64,000 bases of DNA. Origin: Andrena cerasifolii (Eukaryota; Arthropoda; Insecta; Hymenoptera; Andrenidae). The notes under the pieces are model-generated. The model worked only from the letters and a program-made list of their open reading frames with translations, searched no databases and was not told the DNA's origin. Both the position numbers and the translations under genes were made by a program. The stretch covers positions 8,271,011 through 8,335,010 of the forward strand of contig NC_135125.1 in the NCBI RefSeq assembly GCF_050908995.1, in the 5' to 3' direction. Below, one piece after another: positions 19,142-30,492 of this stretch (the first letter of the stretch is position 1; each line of letters opens with the position of its first letter).

Positions 19142-22100
19142 CTTCGCGCGAGGTCCACAGCGTCGCCGAGACATCGTTTTAAGTAAAAAAATTACTTCAA
19201 CCCCCACCGTGACTTATTAAAATCCTAATCATTCGAAACGGAATTCGCAATACTGCGGAAGGGCGCGCACCGGAGGATCGAAGCCTCGCGTATGTAAGGG
19301 CGGAAGTGCAAACGGGGCTTAATGCAGCATCAGCATCCGACACGGTGTACTGCGCGTTGAATTTGTCTCTCTCCCTCCATTAGGACGCCTCCCCTCCTTT
19401 TAATAAAAATATTCCTCTCTCTCCGTCTCACCGCTCCCTCCACGCGGTCTCTCCTCTCTGCCTCTCCGCCCCTCCCGATCAGCCCTCTCTGTCCCCCACG
19501 CTCGAGGGATATAGGGTGACTACGATTTCGGCCCCCTTCGCGGAGCCACTTAACGAGGAGGTGCTCGTTTATCGAAAACTAGTTCCTCCTCGGGGACAGG
19601 GGTAAATCTCTCTCGTCCAGAAAATACCGACATCCTTTCTCTCTCTTTTCCGAGTACCCCGGACGCTATACCGAGAAACCAACCAATATTTTCGCCTCCG
19701 CAACGTCGCGACGTGAAAACGTCACTGGCGAACGTTAAATCGACGGGGGTCTCGATTTATTTCCCCGAAATAACTGACAATGATCGATCCGTGCCAAATT
19801 CTGAAATCTATTCGAGGAACAGCGAAAATTTGTAGGGGGCTCGGTATCAGAAATCACGTTCGCAAATGGCTGTGGGTGGAATGCTGGCAATGTTTCGTCG
19901 AATAGGACGTTAACAGCGGCGAGCTTAATCAGGCAAATTCGGTCGGTTTTAACGCTGGTAAAATCGTTGATACCATTGTAATGGAAGTTACCTTCGGCAC
20001 ACTCTGTATACCCGTATATACACACAGGTTATCCCATTCTCTTCCTCTCCGTCTGTCTCCGTCGCTCGTGCCTTTGGTCTCTTTCCATGGTCGGTGCTCC
20101 GGTCGCGAGCTGGCTATCTCGGGGCGAGGGGTAAGAACGCTACAGGGCCGGCGCCCCGCGTTCCGGCGCCCCGCGTCTACTTGGTAGCGGTGTTATCAAC
20201 GTTCTACGCAAAGCGACGATGCACCGTGCACTAATAAAGGAACAGGCCAGTGCTTTCGTACATCCACACTTTCGCGATCCAATCGTGCGAATTCAGAATT
20301 ATGTCTGCGGTAATGCTTGCCGCAAATGTATTTAATTGTTGGGCGTTTTAAGGATTTTCAAAGGATACCGTATATATTTTTAAGCGGACGATGCCTGTTG
20401 GAAGGGAAATCTGAGGTGCTTCTCGTCGAATGTAGCTTGAAATGTTTGGGGAAGCAGGCGTTTGTCATTGTTAATTGAGGATTAATTATTCCAGCGCCAA
20501 GCGATGCTTCCGATGTCAAATTACCGGTCCACGCGACGAATTCCGGGGAATTCCGTGTTGAAAATGTGGAAACACTTTATAAATAACTTGGGACGCGTTT
20601 ATTTCGGCTCTCTGTGTATAAATGAGCTCGTATAATGCAGTTACAAAGCATGAAATTACAATAATCATTGCGAGGCGACGGGGTTACATAAAAGGCGCCG
20701 GATATCAAATTGGATTATTTGATTGCTGGCAGACTTGCGCTACAATTCTGTCGGCTGGATTTGATACCCTTGCTCCAGATTAAGTTTCGCATAAAATTCT
20801 GAAATTTTATCGCGAAGCATTCTGATACAGGCCCTACGATTTATTGCCCGCTTGTTTGTACCATTCTAAATTCTAAAATTATCCTCAAGCGCCCCTTAAC
20901 TCGCCCGATTGCCTGAAGAGTATCGTAAATATCCAGCGTTAAAAATTCTGTCCTTAAGCCAAAACTCCCAAAAATTTAGCAAACGAAACTCGTCGTGGAC
21001 CTGGTGCGTATAAAATTTTAATTCCACGATTGGGTGGCAGTGTAAGATTTTACACCGAAACGAAGGGAGTGCCGGCGAACGTGAAGAATTACTTGGATTT
21101 ATCGAAGGTGGGCGAAAGGTACGGACACGTCGGGTGGTCGAGGGCGCCCCGACTAGCGCCGAGCCTGGCTCGCGATTCTGCGGAGCGGGGGCGGCGGCGA
21201 CGAAGTGGAAGGCAACTAGGAGGCACCGACAGTAGCTCCCAGACAGTGACTCCGCGCGTAACGACATGTAACCGGTGGATAGAGCTCGCCGTGTTATGTC
21301 ATCGATGACAATTGTTCGACAAGCACGGTTCCATCGTCAACAATTTGCGCAGGGTCAAGGATAAGAGTGCCGCCGAGGGAATTAGACGTACGTTGGCGTT
21401 GCGAAGCCAGGACGAGCGGGAAGGATTAGGCGAGCTTCGGAGGTGAACGGATTAGGGGTGCGACAGGGGCCCGTCGAAATCAGCACGTAAGTAGAGTGGA
21501 AGAAGAAGGAGACGTGATATCGCGGCGGATAGAGAGGCGAGCGGGTCGAGAGAAGCTCGATGGGTCGAACAAACTCAGTGCTGCCAGCCGTAAGCTCGAC
21601 GGAGTCGACGCCGCAAGCTCGATGCAAATCGACGTTGTAGATACCCCGATGGGAATCGTGGACAGCGCGGGTGATCTTCCACTGCTCGCGGCTGCACCGT
21701 GTCACGGCTCGATAGCTGGATGAACGTCGACGACCTCCGCCATCGGCGAACCACCTTGACGGCCGTGGAATTATCTACAGCGGAACCGCCAGCCTCTTTG
21801 GCCAGTGTCGTCGAACCCGCGGACCTCGCGTAAGGTCCTCTCCTCGCGGCGGGCAAGAGACGGAAGCGAGGGAACAGTAAAGAGAATTACAGTGGTCGGC
21901 GGCGAGGACGGAAGCGTGGAGGAAGAGGAGAGCGTGGCTTATGTGTCCGGTGCATCTGGCTGGCGGAAGTGCTGGGTCAACAATGTCAATGCCCTTAAGA
22001 TCGATCGCTGGTTGCTCGAAACTGACTTGTCCGTTAATGGACGGCGAGAAATTGACTTCAGGGTGAGCCGAAGCTAGCCGGGGTGCGTTCGAGCCAGCCG

Positions 22101-22407
22101 TCAGCCAACCTAATTACTTAGTCGATGGAGGTGTGCGCCGCGAAGACATCGGGAGACAGGCTCAACGGCCGATCGGAGAATGTAATCGGGATCGAGGAGA
22201 CTGCCCATCGCGAGCTGCGTGACGTTTAAGTATTTTATGCGCAGGGGGAGATTTTTCAGCGCTACTCTCAGGCGGGAGCGCTCGCGCGCGCCGATCCAGC
22301 GATTCGAGTGTTATTAAAAGCGATCGATAAGAGCGGAGAGATCGTTGGCTGAAGAAGTCGTCTCGGTGGACGAGTGGCAGAGTAATAACAGCTCGTTGGA
22401 TGGAGTG
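19142..22407 (+). promoter_or_regulatory. GC-rich upstream and 5' region of the large exon
   Basis: GC content rises sharply here, with CT-rich runs (19360-19500), CGC clusters and short overlapping frames such as 21496-21723 and 21805-22077 that would be upstream ORFs if transcribed. An in-frame stop at 22315-22317 closes the big frame, so this is either 5'UTR plus promoter or contains an upstream exon. The exact start site is not visible. Confidence 0.45.
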
Positions 22408-25400
22408 ATGAGCGGGGCCCCTGAACGGGGCACAGCGCCCCGTCGTCAAAGACGTCATCATCATCATCACCATCATCAGAAACACCAGAAGCAGCCGAGG
22501 GACGGGCAGCCGGGGGAGCTGGAAGAGAGGCGGCCGAAAGTGAACCCGATCTTTCTTTGGGCCTCCCAGCGAGAGCAGAGGATCGTCGAGGTAAGATGCG
22601 AGGACTACGACAAGAGGAATCGCATCAAGCTGACGAAGACCGCGCAGGGATGGCGCTCGATACCGAGGACAGCCTCCAACATGTACTCGACGGGCCTGGG
22701 GGTCGCCCCCCAAAAGACGGGCAGCGAGAGCTCTTCGAGCTCGTCCGACACAAACGACGGAAAAGAGATGGTCAAGCAGCCGGGGCACGTGGCGCTGAAT
22801 CTTCAACATATCTCTACGAAGGAACTGGCAAATGGACGGACCAGTGGTTTGGTCACCAGGGACGGTGTCGGACGGAAGAGGACCTACGATGAGATTAACA
22901 GGAGCGGCGAGCAGAGGCGGGATTACGGTTTTCCTTTGGACGATCTGCGGGACAACGCGAGGGTTAAGGCGAGCTGGGACGAAGACAGGCGGAGAGTGCC
23001 GTGCTCCGACGACGACGAGGACGAGGAGGACGAGGAGGAGGATGAGAATGAGGAGGAAGCGGAGGAGGAGAATAGGTTTGAGAAAGACCTGCCCGGTCGA
23101 GATGGTAGAAGGAACCTCGAAAGGCTGCAGAAGGACAAGCTGTTCCAGCCGCGAGTGATGCTGGAGCAGCTTCGCTTTTCTCAATTGCCCGAGGGCGTTC
23201 ATCAGAATGTCCTTCAGAGCCAAGGAAAAGATGAGAAGAGGCAGAACGCGGGCGATGTTATCGCCACTGAAGAGGAGTCGGTGGTGGGCAGCGAAAAACG
23301 AAGGCACGCGAACAAGGCGGGCATTCAGGACATACTGAACATGATAAATGCCACAGCTTCGCCGGTTCTAGCCACCGATACGCCTAGCGCCGATCTGCCC
23401 GTCGACTCTACGAAAACCTACGAGCTCCTCAGCGAGAGCCCCCGTGGCAAATCTATCGAGAGCAAAATCAAAGATCCCAATCGTACGGCGCTGATGGAAT
23501 TGTCGAGCAAAGTCAAGGAACAATCGAGGATAGATCCGATTCCTAGTTACCCGCAGGAGGGCGTCCTTAAAAGTGTCGACAGTCTTGCCGACGATAAAAT
23601 AGAGATACACGAGGAGAAGATTCTCGGGAAGTACGGCGTCGAGAACGGGGAAGGAAAAAGTGCTCGCGTTAAAGAGAACGTCGTCGTTGTTTCCGTAAAG
23701 AACAATTCGGACTCGAAGTCGTGCAAAGTTGCCGAAGCGGACGGCGGCTTTGGAAATCGAGCAAAGTGCAGATCGAGCTCCCGCTCGAAGTGGCAGAATA
23801 TGGTCGCAGTTTATGACGACGATACACCGTTAGAGGCGGAAGAGGAGAGACCCGACGAGCCTGGAGAGCCGATCAAGATGGATTATAACGACAGTTCGAA
23901 GATTCTAACCGCGCTCAGGAATACTCCAGGGCTTTCAGTCTCTGTAACCAGAACCCACACGCCAGAAATCACGAAGAACGTTGCGGTACCTTCGGCGAGA
24001 CCGCCTTCGAAGGCGTCCTCGTCGAGCAGATCGCCCGACTCCCAAGCGGAGTGCGCCGAAAGGCTGTTCAAGAACGCCGACTCGGCGACGGAGACGCAAA
24101 GGGCGGAGCCATCCCCGAAGAACCTTCCCGGCTTGTCGATCGTCATACCGAGTTACCGGTACAGAAATCCTCACACGGTCGCCGCAAATGCAGCTTCTCC
24201 GGGGACGAAGTCGCGCGTCGAGTCTCCCGAAAGCACCGTGAACTTCCCTAAAAGCGACGGCTTCGCGGACGAGTCGAAATTGGATGGGTTCCCGCACGAA
24301 GAGGACGACGACGAGAGGGACATGGAGGAGGACGAGGACGATTGCGACTCGCAAGTGCTGGAGGATCTGAGGCGACAGAAGGCGGACTCGTTGGCGTACG
24401 AGTCCGACAGAGACTACTTCCACAGGCAGAGTATGGGGAACTCGGAGGATCGGAAGACTCCTCTTGAAAATGCGAAGAATCAGGCACACTGGATCAGCTC
24501 GAGCAGAAGCAGCGAGGCCCAGGCGAAGTGCAAGTATCAGGATGTAGAACACTTCGACGAGCAGGTTCTCGAGGAACTCCGGACCCGCGGTACAGTTGTA
24601 TCGCCGCAGCCGAGTGGAATTCCGTGTTCCCCGGCTTCCAGGAGGCCCTCGTCCGCGTACCTCGAGAGGCTACTACCCAGCCCACCTTGCTCGGTGTCCT
24701 GCTCGGAGGACGCGAAGAGCGACTTGACCTTGAAAGGCATCCTGTCGTCGCCGAACCAGCTGGAGGCAAGGGATCACGAGAAGCAGAAGGAGATTTCGAA
24801 CCGTTGCGATCAAGTACCCAGCGAGCATCGTGCCGTTCGCTCGGACCCCTCGAAGGATATCGAGAAAGCTAGCGCGCGAAAGGGGAACAGAGGCTTCCAG
24901 GAACGGCTGACCCTTCACAGCCAGGAGATGAGGAACTGCGGCAGACCAATGTCCAGTGGCGATATCCATAGTACCTATTTCGTGACGGACCGCGTCACGC
25001 CCAAGAGACCGATGTCTGCCGAGTGGTCCGCCGGCAGGCAAAAGGGCCAGTCGACTGGCTGCCAAAAGCCCTCCGGGAAGCATCGGGTGCACACGATGGA
25101 GGAAGTCTGCGCCACGTCCACCAGCACCGATAAGCTTCTCGATCCCGCTAGTCAACTTAGAGAATTGATCGAGACGTCCGGACATCTGATCCCTGATCCG
25201 CTTCTGGTGCCGAGGGACTACTTGCCCGGCCTCGCGGCGGCTCCCGCCATCGAGATCCCGAAACTCCTCACCTCGAGGCCGGAGCTGAGGCTGCCGGAGG
25301 CGCTGACCAGACCGGATCTCCTGAGGGATCCAGATTTATTGGTGATATCCCTGGCGCATCTGCAGCACGTTCTCGACCACGGCGAAGGCCCGGTCTCCAG

Positions 25401-25679
25401 GTCACGACAGTCCCATCCGAGGATCAGCAACGGCACTAACAAAGGGCCCGGTCACGCGAGCAACGGGGCTAGGAACGCCTCGCAAGCGAGGCCCAAACTC
25501 AGCTGCAAGCCGATCGGCACGCTAATGCCAGCGCCGATCGATCTGTCCAGCAGTCGACGGAGCAGCCCCTATCCGCCGCTGCTCAGGGTACGGAGCGGAT
25601 TACTCAAGCAGGAACCGGAAGTCAGCTCCACGGCCAGCTCGCCCGATGACTCGCAGCTCTGGCATCCTCTATTCGGCAG
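22408..25679 (+). CDS. Large low-complexity, probably nuclear protein; giant coding exon, family not recognised
   Basis: One open frame of 1090 codons plus two bases, ending ...CTATTCGGCAG before donor GTAACT (phase 2), so the protein continues elsewhere. The first in-frame ATG is 22408 (MSGAPERG); the frame is open back to a stop at 22315. Features: 7 His at residues 17-23; a compact mixed block at about 45-88 (NPIFLWASQREQRIVEVRCE then DYDKRNRIKLTKTAQGW) that looks folded and conserved; an acidic run at about 199-222; two similar acidic motifs, SQVLEDLRRQKAD and EQVLEELRTRG; Leu/Pro-rich LIPDPLLVPRDYLPGLAA; PIDLS at 1043-1047, the form bound by the CtBP corepressor; and LKQE, a sumoylation consensus, at Lys1067. 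Most of the rest is Ser/Pro/Glu-rich disorder. A transcriptional cofactor is my inference. It is real coding sequence: no stop in 3.3 kb and a clean donor. Confidence 0.85.
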
Positions 25680-26871
25680 GTAACTTTTCATTTTCCCTTG
25701 TCATACATAATGCAGCCGCGACACGAATTTCGAGGTAGGAACACCAACGTCACACTGCGGAGCCTGTGCGGAATGATGCACCGCTCGAATCGTTGCGCCG
25801 CGGGTCGCAATCAATTTCCTCCATCGACGGCCAGCTAGCTTGAAAAAGTGTGCCCGAATACCCGCGAAACGGTTTGGCAGTTAACTTCGCAAAGTATCAG
25901 AAGGCACGCTATAGGAAAGGAATAATTTATTCTAATGATATGCAATTTCCTGACGTCCCGATGCATGCGGTAATAATATAAAACGTAGCTTCCATTGTCG
26001 TAGAAATGTTCCGTATCGAGAAATTCAAGTGAAACATGTGACCGTCACGTGTCTTTTATTTTATTCAAGACGGAAAAGAACTACCTGAAATGCACATCAG
26101 TAACGGCAACCAGTGTTCAGAGTAGTGGAAGAATACCATCGCTTTTAGCTCGTCAATTGTTCTGCTTCGGGATCCTCGCTGATTCTGTACGTGTCTTTTA
26201 ATCAATGCCTGCGCGAAGAGTGCGGGGCATTGGCGCGTTTTTACCGCGTTTAATATACAGAGGTGCGCGGGTAAAAATTTGAATGGGCCAAACTGCAGGA
26301 GCGCCGGATATTTTCTTACATGTTCCGCGAACGAGACAGTTTTCAAGCGAAGTCTTTTTTCCCCGGCGGGGACATTATTCGACAAAGATAATTATGCACG
26401 GTTAGTTTATTTACTTTCTGGTATGCAAAGCGGGGAAAGGGAAACACGGCGCGGCAACACGATGGAATGAGAAACGTCTGGTCTGTATGACGTCGACTGT
26501 AATTAATGCGAAAGAGAGGAGAACGAAGGGGTAGAAAACATCATGAAAAGCATATAAAATTGAGAGTCCATGGATTAACCTCTCTCCGCATCTGCAATCT
26601 GCATCTAGAAGCAGAATCAACTTGCAGACGCGACGTTGCCGGTTAAAACAAAGAAGTTTCGTCCACACTGTTATGCGCGTCGTGAGCGCCAGCTTTGTTG
26701 AGGCGAACTTCTGCAGCAACATAGCATATGTTACAGAATGGGATCTTTAAAATTATTGAGTATTTTTATCTGAATTTAAACGTAACGATTTCAGCCCGAA
26801 TCGTATATTTTTCAAACCTTTAACAAATTCTGTTACTTTATTCGTCCATGTACAATATTGTATAGGTGAGC
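25680..26871. other. Start of the putative long intron
   Basis: Begins with the donor GTAACT of the large exon. No recognisable coding sequence or repeat family up to the hAT-like element at 26872. Confidence 0.5.
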
Positions 26872-27780
26872 TAGGGTTGCCAACTTTTTTTCCAGGAACA
26901 TATAGTACTTTACGGCCAAATGTGAAAAAATATAGTACTTTTCAGAGGAAAGTGGTATCTAGAAAATCTAACTACATTAAAATGACATCTTATTTTTTAA
27001 ATGTATCTATAATTTTGTTGCATTTTGCATTATTAATTAGTTTATCGTCTTTAACAAATAAGCCGAAGGTGTGATTGCACTGAAAGTCCAAATTAAGGGG
27101 CTGTTCCAGTCTAGAGCCCATGAAAATAGGTGATCTATAGGAATTAATTAAAGGAAAACTGCTACATATAATTTAATGGGACTTTCGGTATTGGATTAAG
27201 GATGTCTTAAACTATAGAAATAATTTTTTTGTTTTATAATTAATCATTACAGACGACACTGGGGAGTCGTTAAAGTCGAGGCGTCAAAAAATTCATCCAA
27301 AACGGTGGAACCTGTAGCACCTAAACCATTGATTTGAAGCAAAAAACAATACCACATTATTAAAGGGCATGAAACTCACTCGTGGACTGACCAGAAAAAA
27401 TTAAAAAAAATGTAATTTTTTGAGAAAATAACGACATTAGAAGTTTGAAATCACTTTCCCCCTATATTTTTGTCTTTTCAAGGCTCGTAAAAATTACAAA
27501 TTTTCAATTTTTTTTTAAATTTTAGTGGTTTCTCCACTACACCGAAGTATATTCTTCAAAATAGAAAAAGTTTCAGTCGAATCGGATAATAACTTTTGTA
27601 GATACAGGTTCCACCGATTTTGAGAACACTGTTGAGAAAAACGCGTTTAAAGTTTTACGTGAGCGCCGAGTGGCCGGGTGTTACCCATGCATTTGCCGCT
27701 ACTCAAATGCCTATAACTTCGGGAATTTTACGAATTTTAAAAAATCCTTTTAAACACGTATTCCTAAAATGTTGAACGTA

Positions 27781-28238
27781 TGAAAGGTAAGGGGGAAAGC
27801 AGGGAATGTCACAAAACAGCTTTATCGAGAAAATTAAGAGTTTTGTTCCAGTCCAGAGTGGACATTACCTGTTTTTAACCAGCACCTATACGAAATATTT
27901 AACGTTATCTTAGGGAGGTATTTGAACTTTATAACCCTTTGTGATTTGACAGTTCTGTAGTCCTAGTTTCCACCAAAAAAATCTTAATATGTAAAGCAGA
28001 AAGTGTTTGTGTGTTTGTCTGACGTCTAAAAACTTTCGAACGGTAAACTCTGGGGTCACGAAATGTGTCCCAGCTCATTATGCCTAACTAATCCAGACGA
28101 ATGTGACTGTTTTCACAAAAAAAAAATTTGTATAAAATCAGAATATAAATTTCGGACGAAGCCGAGTAGTAAAGCTAGTATGCAATAAATCGCAAAATCA
28201 CGAAAAATGAACATTCCTCGTTTTCCCCTTACTCTTCA
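27781..28238 (+). mobile_element. AAGGTAAGGGG MITE, copy 1, interrupted by a Helitron
   Basis: Terminal inverted repeats of about 30 bp: TGAAAGGTAAGGGGGAAAGC at the left; at the right the inverse of TGAAGAGTAAGGGGAAAAC. Shares TTTATCGAGAAAA, GGAGGTATTTGAACTTTAT and AATCGCAAAATCACGA with copies at 49021-49156 and, inverted, 52902-53417. Confidence 0.75.
27982..28178 (+). mobile_element. Short non-autonomous Helitron (197 bp)
   Basis: Starts TC (TCTTAATATGTAAAGCAGAA) and ends CTAG before a host T; the host preceding base is A. The small hairpin TTCGG-ACGAAG-CCGA lies a few bases upstream of the end. All four are Helitron hallmarks. A homologous site without it occurs at 49021-49156, and an allied Helitron at the same place in copy 3. 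Confidence 0.8.
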
Positions 28239-28536
28239 TGTATAGGGAGTTAATTTTCTATGCGAAATAGATTGGCTCTGTTTCTCTCTTCCCGCCGTTT
28301 CATGTTTATTATAGAAGAACCCCCTCTGTTAAAGTTTAAATCCGCAAATTAAAGCTTTGATGTTGCCATAGAATAAAAAATAAGTAAGATTGCAGAAGTT
28401 TATCGATGCATCGGAAATATAGTATTTTTACGTACCATATCTTTTTCTAACAGTATGCATTATTCTAGACAAAAATATAGTACAATACTATATACCTATT
28501 ATAGTACGGCTGGCAACCCTAACAATAAGGTGAGCT

Positions 28537-30156
28537 CGAATTATTTAACTCGACTCAAATGGTAAACTATTAAACCACCTAGGCTGCTACATTATACATG
28601 CAGGGCTTTCTTAGTGCGCCCACGGGATCATAAAAATTCATAATCTCGCATAAAGGAATAATTCCAACCTGTCAATCAAATATGAAGACCGATCGAATTA
28701 GCCTTTGCCATAGAAAGAATATCGCATTCATGGAGCGTCGGCGTCGTAGCGATCGATAATCGAGTACCAACGTCTCACGACACAGGTATTATTCAATCAA
28801 TGGTAAAAGATGGAGCGTAACGAACCGCGAGAGTTCTTTGTACGTCATCGCGATTGTGCCAGGGAATCATAATTAATTTATAACCGCTGTCTCCAATATT
28901 CTTTCGTTGTTCGAGAGCTCAGGGATTGCAATTAGTCAATTAGCCTCTGCATAATCGTCGGAAACGTTTAAAGCCCCGCAAATGCCTTGCCCTTGCCACT
29001 TTCACTGTACGAGCCTGCAGGGCCAGTGCGCAAGGCTAGGGTCACCGATTTGGCTAAAATCTTAATTCACACCGTGCGTAATAATACACTAAACGGATAA
29101 GACGTACCTAAGTGCCTAGTACTTAAATTGTCTCGAGTAAATCGTGTTGAAGTAAATAATTAATCCCAGGAATAATAAATATTAAGGAAATGAAACTCTA
29201 CGGATAGTTCCTTTGTTACGCACAGATATACCTAGGGGAGTTCCCCCAGTGCCGGACGCTTGAGGTTTTCCTCAAGAAAAAATAAATAAATAATAATAAA
29301 TCAATCTTCTTAGCTGTGCACACTCGACTGTAACGTTTCGAAACCTATTTGGTTGTTTTTTTTTCTATTCCCTCTGCGGTTTACGCGGATCTCGAAGTTT
29401 TAACTTCGTGCAAACTTTGAATAGCGCACCCCGCGCGTTTAATATATAATTATACATACGTGGTGCGCAGAAACTTCATGAGAAGTGCGCGCTTCGTGCG
29501 CGCCCCTCGTTAGTTTTGTGTCGCTCGATGCCAGTCTCCTCTTCCAGGGACAATTAAATGTCGATCCCGCCACTCGTGTCTTGACAGTATCCCGGGACAA
29601 TTAAATTTCTATTCGGATGAGCACGTGGAACGGTGCACGGTGCGGCGATACTTTATGCATACAGAACGGGAAAGGAGATGGTGTCAGGTTGTTTTGCGAG
29701 TCCCCGCGTAGACGGAGCCGCCCGGCACGGTGATAGGAGCGACACTCGGTGATAGTCCGATCATTTGCATTTTAATACAGGTACAGACGATAGCGGCTGT
29801 ATCTCGCAGACTCCACCCCCGGTCTGTCAGTCCGTTTATAACGAGTCGATCGGCTCGCATACACGACCACCGTTAAATATTTAAACGAGATCGAACATGG
29901 TAACCATCCACGGTGCCACCTACGTCGAATGACCCGGGCATGATCGATGCGCATCCTCGCGGAGCCAATTAGCCAGCACCGGCGAAATTCGAGGATCCGC
30001 TTAGATCACTTTTTCACTTTTTTTTTCGACGTTTTTATTAGGACGTTGGAACCTTGATGTTTGTAGAGAATGGGCTAGTTGTTTTGTAAATAAGGTAAAA
30101 GGAACTCGTTTCAGATTGGGACAACGCTGTATTCTACTGTTATCCGTTAATTGGCG
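28537..30156. other. Intronic or intergenic spacer
   Basis: AT-rich up to about 29400, then more GC-rich (29400-30000), with a short AAAT-type run near 29275-29300. No gene recognised. Confidence 0.4.
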
Positions 30157-30492
30157 AGGTCGAGTTAACTCGTCAATCGAAAATTCTTCCCCGTGGCTAA
30201 GACGAATTAACTCGTCAGATGAAAATTTGTCTACTTGGCTAAGACGAGTTAACTCGACAGTTGATAAATCTTTGTTTTAATCAAGACGAATTAATTTGTC
30301 AGTTGAAAATTCTTTTTCTAGGCTAAGACGAATTAACTCGTCAGATTAAAATTTGTCTACTTGGTTAAGACGAGTTAGCTCGTCAGCTGAAAAATCTCCG
30401 TTTTAACCAAGACGAGCTAATTCGTCGGTAGAAAATTGTTCTTCTTTTCTAAGACGAGTTAACTCGTCATTTAATAAATAAGAAAAGATAAT
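30157..30492. repeat. Exact 42-bp tandem array, 8 units, each with a GACGAGTTAACTCGTC palindrome
   Basis: The palindromic core (AAGACGAGTTAACTCGTC or variants with one or two changes) starts at 30157, 30199, 30241, 30283, 30325, 30367, 30409 and 30451, always exactly 42 bp apart. Spacers alternate loosely between two types: AAAATTTGTCTACTTGGCT-like and AAATCTNTGTTTTAAYCAAG-like. Confidence 0.92.

Larger units (their letters stand above)
26872..28527. mobile_element. hAT-like element with GGGTTGCCA ends, carrying nested insertions
   Basis: Left end TAGGGTTGCCAAC. Right end GGCTGGCAACCCTA followed by ACAATA. A direct repeat AGGTGAGCT flanks it at 26864-26872 and 28528-28536, fitting an 8-bp hAT duplication with a 6-bp irregularity at the right end. 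TA next to both inner ends would alternatively allow a mariner-type reading. ATATAGTACT motifs recur inside both ends. No transposase frame. It contains the MITE at 27781-28238. Confidence 0.7.

Noticed and set aside
22162..23307. 381-codon minus-strand open frame
   Set aside because: Antisense to the large exon in a GC-rich, CpG-rich stretch. Leu/Arg-rich and lacking any domain; the plus frame is three times longer and ends at a splice donor.
23935..24552. 205-codon minus-strand open frame
   Set aside because: Another antisense shadow of the large exon, Arg/Leu-rich from GC composition.
30157..30492. CRISPR-like array
   Set aside because: The spacing is regular, but the spacers are themselves repeated and diverged, the repeat is a perfect palindrome, and the genome is animal. 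It is a minisatellite.
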